Assembly: GCA_029876055.1 (NCBI GenBank)
Contig: CM056875.1
Location: 1,736,001-1,800,000, forward strand
DNA from: Madurella fahalii
Taxonomy: Eukaryota; Ascomycota; Sordariomycetes; Sordariales
Direction: 5' to 3'
Length of the DNA: 64,000 bases
Positions 57,108-64,000 of the stretch are shown piece by piece (the stretch's first letter is position 1; each line of letters opens with the position of its first letter). A program made the position numbers and the translations under genes. The notes under the pieces were generated by a model. That model had not been told where the DNA came from. It saw only the letters and a list, made by a program, of their open reading frames with translations, and ran no database searches.

Positions 57108-58679
57108 ATGGCTGCCGCTGCCACTGAAATTGCTAGCAAGGGCGAACGTGAAAGCTCAACCAATAACGCCACCGATGGCCGCATAGAAGATCCTGAAAAG
57201 ACGGAGGCGACCGAGGATGCCACAGACGAAGATGCAGTAACGCCTCCAACCCAGACGCAGGTCCTGCAACGATGGAACGAATCCCCCGTGAACATACTTC
57301 GGTTCCTCGGGACCAACTATTCCTTCATCCTGATGGGTATGACGGATGCTGCTGTCGGGGTATGTGTACCAGCATTTCGAAGGGGATTAGCTGTCGGTTG
57401 CTAAGTCTCAAATCACAGGCGCTCCTCCCATATGTATGGCCTCCACGATACCGTCCAAACCCAGCGTCTCAGGCTAACAAGACCCCTCTCCAAGATCGAA
57501 AGGTACTACTCCATCAACTACACCGTTGTCTCCCTCCTATTCCTCTCCCCTTTCGTAGGCTACATCCTCGCTGCCCTCCTCAACAACCTCATCCACCATC
57601 ACTTCGGGCAGCTGGGCGTCGCTGTCCTGGGGCCCTTCTCCCGCCTGGTCGGCATGATCCCGCTCGTCTTCCACCCGCCCTACCCGGCGCTGCCCGTCGT
57701 GCTGCTCTTCGTGGGCTTCGGCAACGGCATCCAGGACAGCGCCTGGAACGCCTGGATCGGCAACATGCACCGCGCCAACGAGCTCCTCGGCTTCCTGCAT
57801 GGCGCCTACGGCCTGGGTGCCACCATCGGGCCGCTGATCGCCACCGCCATGGTCACGCGCGGCGGTCTGCAGTGGTACACCTTCTACTTCGTCATGATCG
57901 GCCTCGACGGGTTAGCCCTCTTCCTGCTCGCCGGCGCCTTCTGGCGCGCCACCGCAAAGGTCCACCGCGCGCAGCACGCGGCCGCCAACGACGGGAAGCG
58001 GACGACCACCCGGACGGTGCTCCGCTCGCCCGTGGTCTGGCTCCTCGCGCTGTTCCTGCTGGGGTACGTCGGCGCCGAGGTGTCGCTGGGCGGGTGGATC
58101 GTGACCTTCATGCTGAGGGTGCGAAACGCCGAGCCGTTCATCGCGGGGCTGATCGTCACCTTCTTCTGGCTAGGCTTGACGGTGGGGCGGGTCGTGCTGG
58201 GCTTCGTGACGGGCAGGATCGGGGAGAAGCTGGCCATCACTCTGTACCTGCTACTCTCGGTCGCCCTGCAGTTGCTGTATTGGCTGGTGCCCAACTTCGC
58301 CGCGTCAGCCGTGTTTGTTACGTTTCTGGGCTTCTTCCTCGGCCCGCTGTTCCCCGCGGCCATCGTGGCGGCGACGAAGCTGCTACCGAGCGATTACCAC
58401 GTCTCGGCTATCGGGTTTGCCGCGGCGTTCGGCGGTGGCGGCGCCGCGCTGTTTCCGTTCGCTATCGGGGCGATTGCAGAGAGCGAGGGCGTCGAGGTGC
58501 TCCAGCCGGTTTGTTTGGCCATTTTGGTCTTCATCTTGCTGATGTGGTTGTTTTTGCCGGGCGGCCTAAGGATGGGGGGCCTAGAGAAGGCGAGAGATAA
58601 CGGCGAGAAGATCGGAGACGACTTCCGGAAGAGTGCCAGGTGGCTGAAGGGTAGAGCAAGAGCGGTGAGGTTTGCGTGA
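57108..58679 (+). CDS. MFS transporter (fungal Bsc6/FucP-like branch) with a 15-nt microexon
   Basis: Exons 57108-57359, 57419-57433 and 57495-58679 give 483 aa. Introns are 57360-57418 (GTATGT to CAG) and 57434-57494 (GTATGG, CTAAC near 57472, AAG). The microexon encodes ALLPY, which links NYSFILMGMTDAAVG to IERYYSINYTVVSLLFLSPF, as in related transporters. The later helices include VGFGNGIQDSAWNAWIGNMH and LGFLHGAYGLGATIGPLIAT. An acidic, hydrophilic N-terminal tail of about 60 residues precedes TM1. About twelve hydrophobic segments are visible. The substrate is unknown; the name 'bypass of stop codon 6' is a common annotation for this group but implies no function. The gene-model junctions are well supported. 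Confidence 0.9.
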
Positions 58680-58968
58680 CCTTCACGAACGCCTTTTGAA
58701 GCCTAGTTTTTCGGGTATTCTGGGTTTTACGGGATGAGCGCCACGGCTTTGTCATCTAATTGTCAATAAGACAGGTGGCTCGTCGGCCATGGCCAAGTGC
58801 TGTCAGAGCGGTCCATATTTTAAACAGGCTAGCATATAAAAACCGTGATGTTCTAGGTGCTCGGAACCGGGCCTACCCTTGAACAACCACGTCGATCGCA
58901 GCCCATCTGAGCCCAGTGCCCGCAATAATCCCCGTGCCAGACTTACACGCCGCTGCTCTGCCTTCACC

Positions 58969-59316
58969 ATGTGCCGGTGGGTCCACGAAGTCCATCCGGT
59001 TTGCGGCCATGACTTAGTCATGCCAATCTACTTGGACCGTTGCAAGGAAGGGCTTCCCTCAAACAATCACCCCGACGGCTGCGAAAAAGTCCAAGGCAGC
59101 CGCATAGACCCAGTTTGTGTCCCAGTCTCGGCGGCCGTCAAGCACCCCTGTGCTAGACCGACATGCTCATTTAACCAGAAGGGTCCCAGGTGGGAGTGCT
59201 GCCAGTGCAAGGCGATGAATGACTGGGTGGCCGCCTGTGCGGGGTGTTCGAGCGAAGTTTGCGATAATTGTACGAAGATGGAGGGAGGAGAGAAGGCTCC
59301 CGAGTGTCTTGCGTAG
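58969..59316 (+). CDS. Small Cys-rich, probably zinc-binding protein
   Basis: 115 aa from ATG 58969 (TTCACCATG context) to TAG. It has 15 cysteines: MCRWVHEVHPVCGHD at the start, a cluster CPR-type CARPTCSF, then WECCQCKAMNDW and CAGCSSEVCDNCTK. The CxxC pairs look like zinc knuckles of a ribbon or ZZ-like fold. No signal peptide or membrane segment. A secreted effector is therefore unlikely; a zinc-binding adaptor is more plausible. I do not recognise the family. Confidence 0.6.
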   Translation: MCRWVHEVHPVCGHDLVMPIYLDRCKEGLPSNNHPDGCEKVQGSRIDPVCVPVSAAVKHPCARPTCSFNQKGPRWECCQCKAMNDWVAACAGCSSEVCDNCTKMEGGEKAPECLA

Positions 59317-61060
59317 CTTGATCAATTTGCGTTCTCAGCTTCCCGAGGATGCAAGAGGTGATACTAAGCGAGCGACTCTGACGATATAAGGTTCGTCGTG
59401 AAGGTATGACGGCTACATAAAAAACTGGGTTTGGTTTGGCCAACTCGTAACACCCCTCCCGCCAGTTTGGTTTCGTATCCTCCATCTTCTCTCAATTCGG
59501 TTGCCGCCGTTGGTATTCCTTAGTTGAGTGTCATGGCTTACCTTCCAAATTGGGGCCCTTCTCTGGAAGAACTTGAGTACCTAGGGTCTCGGACACTAAA
59601 CCACCCTATGTAGTCGATGTTGTTGATAGAGTCCGCCTACTTTTGGAACTATATGTAGATACCCCCGATTCATGTTTTGCCGTCGATGTCGTCATCCCGT
59701 TCTCCGCAAGAGGAAAGTCGTCAGTTGCAAACATGACAAAACGAGACGAGGGAGCTCCTCAGTGGCCTGCCAAGGTTACCCAGCCGTTTCGAGATGACAG
59801 GGGTTGAACATCTGCTTTCTGCTTCGAGCGGACACAGTATGCCATGTGGGATCTATGGCGTGCCGCAACCGATCCTGTTTCTCGTTTTAGATGATTACAA
59901 GAGCAACGCCGCTGCTGTAGTGTAGCTCCCCGCCGTGCGTTCGAATTCACGCCCGGGTCTGCAGTGAAATGAGAGCAAAGTTGACATGCTCCATTGCTGG
60001 GATCCAATGAAGAGGCCCCACTCGACACGGCGATCGACAGGGCCTCGATCTGTCGGGCCCTTGCAAGGCTGCAAGGGCAGGGCCCTTCGTTTCTTCACAT
60101 TGGTGGGTCAGACTGCTACCATTCTGGATTTGCAGGACCTGGCCAGCTTCGGTCAGCGTACCTCCACGTACCCGTGCGGGAGCGATTCGACCACGACTCC
60201 TGTGTTTCCAAGAAACAACCACAACAGTGGTTCGACTTCAGCCCGAGGCAGGCAAGCGGCAAAGCCGCATCCCTCATGCCTTGCCCCTCTCTGCACATGC
60301 TGCAGCTACAACAGTTGGGCTCCCCACGGTTTAGATCCGTCACGTTTTACGTATACTACATGGGGTTTGCAGCACAGCCCGCGTGCCAGCTCCACCCAAG
60401 CAGGAACACGCCGGCGGGATCTGAGGTCAGCACATTCAATAAACTGCATGCCTCGCCACGAGGCGTTGCCATTAGCGGCCCCATCCCAAGACGTTGGATG
60501 AGCGACGAGATTCTGGAAGGCTCAACTGGTTACGCAAATCTCGCCGCGTCGCCATTGGTGCGATTACCGCTCAAACACCCAAATGCGATCGAAGCGCCAG
60601 CGCGAGAGGACAGGCGAAATCGCTGGAGGTCCTTAATCTCGTAACGGACGCAGCAAGCGTGCCCTGGATTTGGAGTCCTTTCCATACTAGACCAAACCAC
60701 CATGAGTAAGGTACCTAGTTTTCGCGCGCTGTGCTGCAGAACTTTCGAGACGCCGCGTCACCGCCGGCAGACCCCAACCTGAGGTGGAGGGGGTGGTTGC
60801 TCCCCGTGCAAGCAACAGCAAGTGAGCGGCGTGAATGTTTCTCTGAGTGGTAGACCCCTGGTGCCCAGCGACCTCGTCCCCTGCGGAAATTGCGCTGCTG
60901 GTCAGTGTCTTGCACCCAAAACCTCGCTCTTCCCGGATTTCGTTCCTTCGTCTCGTCCCATACCGAAAGCGCGGTCCCGTATTCCCGTTCAGGTCAATCG
61001 CCGTCGGATCGTGATGGTTTGACAACAACGTTAAACACCAATGCGCAGGCCGGCTCAATC
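59317..61060. other. Intergenic, no gene supported
   Basis: About 1.7 kb. Two overlapping long frames (59986-60501 and 59994-60644) have no ATG-context, domain or splice evidence and are judged spurious. The region next to 61061 is the presumed promoter of the membrane-protein gene. Confidence 0.5.
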
Positions 61061-62237
61061 ATGACGGCCGTCGGTCCTTTGACAACCACATTTCATGCCC
61101 CGCCGAGTTGCACACCACAGTTGTACCAAGTCTTTTCCGGAAGCGAGTCGAGCTACATCCAGGGACCTCTCTTCAACTCGGACTCCAACTGCTTCCCTAG
61201 TAGCTATGATCCCGCGCCGACGAACTACTATTCGCCCGGCTTTTGTCCGCATGGATACACCGTCGCCTGTTCAAGTCTCGCTTCGGGGAGCACCGACACG
61301 GAGACGGCTGTCGCATGTTGCCCGACGTAGGTTGGATCTGATCAACAGCCGAGTAACTATGAGATAAGCCAGCTAAACGTCTACTCTGACACAGTGAAAT
61401 CAGCTACACTTGCCTAGCGCCAATATCCACTTCGCCGGGCTCATCTCAGCAGCCCCTGTTGGGATGCACGACGACATGGACGTCGGCATTGGCCAATTTG
61501 GAAGGCGTGGTCCTCATTGCCGACGGTACAACCGCTGGCACAACGACGACGTATGAGGCGGCAGGTGGGATCACGGCGTACGCCGTCCGAATCCGCTTCA
61601 GATCCGGCGATCCGACGCCGGCGCCGCAATTCGGCGGTTCTGTAAGTGAAATATCCCAGTCAATCACAAGGAACTGTCCAATTGACTCACTTCAAAGGAT
61701 ACTATATCCGTCATCCATCGAACATCGGCACCCACAGTATCCATCCCCACTCAACTCCTCATTCCCCAGCCAACATCTCCCCCGTCTGGCGGGGTCAGCA
61801 CCGCGGCAGCAATTGGCATCGGCGTCGGGTCAGCCGCAGCAGCCCTCCTTGCCGCGGGTATAGTAGGCCTGTGCTTTTACTTGCGCAGGCGGAGGAAAAG
61901 GAGAATGGAGTCGTCTTTACCGCCTCCGGTACCGCCCAAGGAATTGGCGGCTACACCTATATCCTACCGCGCCATTCCCCCGCCGTATGAACTCTCCGAG
62001 GACGCGTCGCCGCGGCGGCCTTCGATGTCTGCGTCCAAGAGGCATTTGTCGGCGGCGTCGTCTTCGAGAAGGTCTCCGTTGAGAGCAGGACGGGAGAGCG
62101 GGGCACTAGGCTACAACCCGGTCGAATTGGACGCCAGCGAGGCGTCATTAAGGGACAGGGCGTCACCCGAGTCGGAGAACAGCGGGTGGACGGACAGGCA
62201 GGCTCGCGGGGCCGCCATGCCGATGCCCTGGATTTAA
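61061..62237 (+). CDS. Type-I-like membrane protein with Cys-rich ectodomain and Pro/Ser-rich tail
   Basis: Exons 61061-61326, 61395-61641 and 61698-62237 give 350 aa; introns begin GTAGGT and GTAAGT. The N-terminal domain starts MTAVGPLTTTFHAPPSCTPQ and contains YYSPGFCPHGYTVACSS and ACCPT, a pattern common to a fungal family of surface proteins. A single transmembrane helix (about residues 215-240, IGIGVGSAAAALLAAGIVGLC) is followed by a stop-transfer RRRRKRR and a cytoplasmic tail rich in Pro and Ser (PPPVPPKELAATPISYRAIP). No signal peptide was found at this start, so the mature ectodomain may use the TM as signal anchor, or an upstream exon is missed. Function is unknown; sensor or adhesin roles are speculation. 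Confidence 0.8.
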
Positions 62238-63264
62238 AAGGAGGCGGTTTTTGGATTCAACATGGCCCCTGATAACGGGGCCAGCTCGCTTGTCCACATG
62301 ACCGACACGTGGTGGCAAGCGTTTCATGCTCCTCCGGGCCGGACCGGTGAGTTGGTTCGCGACCTAGAATACGGCTACGAAGTGTGGAGTATCTACATCT
62401 ACACCTCGCATTTTATTTATTTATTTTGTTTTATTTGCGGGACGGGGGTTATTGAACAGGCCAGATGAGATGGAATGGCATGGCATGGCATTGGGTAGCG
62501 ACAGGGCCCGGGTTTGCTTTGGTTTGATACCTTATTTGCATCATATGCGTTTGTGCGTTTGCATAATTACTTATACCAACCGCGGAACCGGTTAATGAGT
62601 TGGGAATCGAACATGGCGAGCGAGAGGGATTGTCCTGATATTTCGGGTTGGGGTCCTCTGGACTGTATCTACTCCGTTGGAAATTCTCTTTTGAGAGGCA
62701 GACTGATTGGGAAGGAGTTGGCGGCTAACTTGAGGGCTTGATCCCTTCAATTTAAGGGATATGTCTCGTGTAAAGATGTTCCTAGGATATCCTTGTGCTG
62801 TACAATATGAGACTTTAAACAAGCAATAAGAAGCCATAAACATCTACTTACGAGTTATTCGGTTATTGAGTCGATTCGAGAAACTTGGGGCTGCCTGAAC
62901 CCCCAATCACTATCACCTGCCAACAGCTGCGCTCCCAAAGCAGCAAACCGCCCAGCCTTGCCCGCCAGCCCACTCTGCCAAGCCAAAAATTCCCCAGCCT
63001 GCCGAACTGCACCTCCCATCCATCACCACGCGTATCACGACTCGACGTTCGCCCGCAGAACCGACCCAAGACGACGGGGCAAACAACCGACCGACGAAAA
63101 TAATCTATCTTCACGCCGCGGCAATACATTAAGCAGGGGAGGTACCAAAGCGGAATACCACTCCCAACTCGACCGGCCGAAACCTAACCTACACTCCCCG
63201 CGTCCTCGCCATCCCATCACATATCCCCAGCTAGCTAGCCCGCTACGGCAAGCGAAGGGGAAAG
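62238..63264. other. Intergenic, SmF upstream region
   Basis: About 1 kb with no gene supported; only short frames. Near 63150-63264 lies the presumed SmF promoter and leader. Confidence 0.6.
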
Positions 63265-63730
63265 ATGAGCTTCGTCCCCGTCAACCCGCGGCCCTTTCTC
63301 CAGGACCTGGTCAACAAGGACGTGATTGTGCGTCTGAAGTGGGGCGAGACCGAGTATAAAGGGAGGCTGGTGGTACGTATTTCTTTCTTTCTTTCTTGCT
63401 TTCTTTCTTGTTTCTTCCGTATGCCCGAGAGTTTAGAATACTGATGGAAATGTGTGCGTGTGTGTCTGCAGAGCATCGACAGCTACATGAACATCCAGCT
63501 GAGCAACACGGAGGAGTTTATCGATCGCAAGTTTACGGGGGCGCTAGGGCAGGTTTTGATACGGTTCGTTTGCCTTATTCTCGCCTTTTTTTTTTTTTTT
63601 TTTCCCTTTTTTCCCTTGGAATGATATGGTGAGATCGGGCCGCGCTGACGGGGAGCACAGGTGCAATAATGTGCTTTATGTGAGGGCTGCTGAAGGAGAA
63701 GGGGATAGGGATACCAAGATGGAAGGGTAG
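63265..63730 (+). CDS. smf1: Small nuclear ribonucleoprotein SmF
   Basis: Exons 63265-63372, 63472-63563 and 63661-63730 give 89 aa, the normal size. Intron 1 (GTACGT to CAG) and intron 2 (GTTCGT to CAG) keep the reading frame; intron 2 contains a run of about 18 T. The Sm1 motif region reads VIVRLKWGETEYKGRLVSID, followed by SYMNIQLSNTEEFIDRK, and the Sm2 motif by LIRCNNVLYVRAAEGEGD. SmF is one of seven proteins forming the ring around the U1, U2, U4 and U5 spliceosomal RNAs in the nucleus. Assignment is secure. Confidence 0.96.
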
Positions 63731-64000
63731 GTCGGCTGGGGTGGTCATGGGGAGGATGGAGAATTCGGGGAAAAAAAAGGACTCCGTGCTTGCAAGGTGT
63801 CTCACTCTTGCCGGGGAAAAATGACAATATTGCATGGCATGCACTGGCATCACGCTGCGAACAACAGCCACAGAAGAGAAATGTCAGATGAGAGAAAACG
63901 GCGTCATGGGTTACGCTCTGATACGTAGGCGGGGAGAGGGGTTTGCCGTCCCCTTGTTGCCGGCGAGACGTGTAGAACCATCATCACCGGCCCCGTCTGA
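63731..64000. other. Downstream of SmF, end of window
   Basis: 270 bp with no feature recognised. Confidence 0.6.

Noticed and set aside
59986..60644. Two overlapping long plus-strand frames (171 and 216 codons)
   Set aside because: Overlap each other in different frames, neither with motif or start context.

Overview
The window looks like nuclear DNA of a filamentous ascomycete, most probably a Sordariomycete (Sordariales/Chaetomiaceae-like). Evidence: genes are split by short introns (about 50-70 nt in the genes, one near 250 nt) with GTRNGT donors, CTRAC/CTGAC branch points and YAG acceptors. Intergenic regions are moderately GC-rich, and a pogo-type transposon carries only CpA-to-TpA nonsense changes, the signature of repeat-induced point mutation (RIP). 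Species identity is inference; no rRNA or tRNA gene was recognised.

Layout. 1-6.8 kb: the 5' part of a Mus7/MMS22 replication-repair gene (minus strand, running off the left edge), a small spliced one-TM protein, and cox5. 8.6-10.7 kb: mitochondrial FAD glycerol-3-phosphate dehydrogenase. 13.7-17.3 kb: a large Ulp-type SUMO protease. 17.3-27.0 kb: a 9.7-kb stretch with no convincing gene, upstream of an RGS-domain gene and a closely following second ORF (27.0-29.0 kb). 30.0-30.7 kb: an unrecognised small gene with broken frame. 30.7-34.5 kb: gene-poor, with degenerate repeats. 34.5-38.0 kb: the seven-exon tRNA wybutosine methyltransferase Ppm2/TYW4 with a JmjC tail. 38.8-39.9 kb: mitochondrial phosphate carrier.

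40.6-48.2 kb is an accessory island between conserved genes. It holds a SAM methyltransferase, a divergent pair (kinase-like gene and a putative ExK nuclease-like gene) sharing a 266-bp promoter with three CACGTG boxes, a polypurine tract, a complete but RIP-inactivated pogo/Fot1-like element with 45-bp terminal inverted repeats, and a C-terminal gene fragment. Both members of the pair have a one-base frame break.

48.3-53.7 kb: an MDR oxidoreductase, an MCH1-like transporter and a divergent histidine-phosphatase-like ectoprotein with an in-frame nonsense codon. 57.1-63.7 kb: an MFS transporter with a 15-nt microexon, a Cys-rich small protein, a type-I membrane protein and the SmF spliceosomal protein. 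Three genes (cox5, gut2, phosphate carrier) serve mitochondrial energy metabolism, but nothing suggests a functional cluster; most of the window is ordinary core genome with one accessory island.
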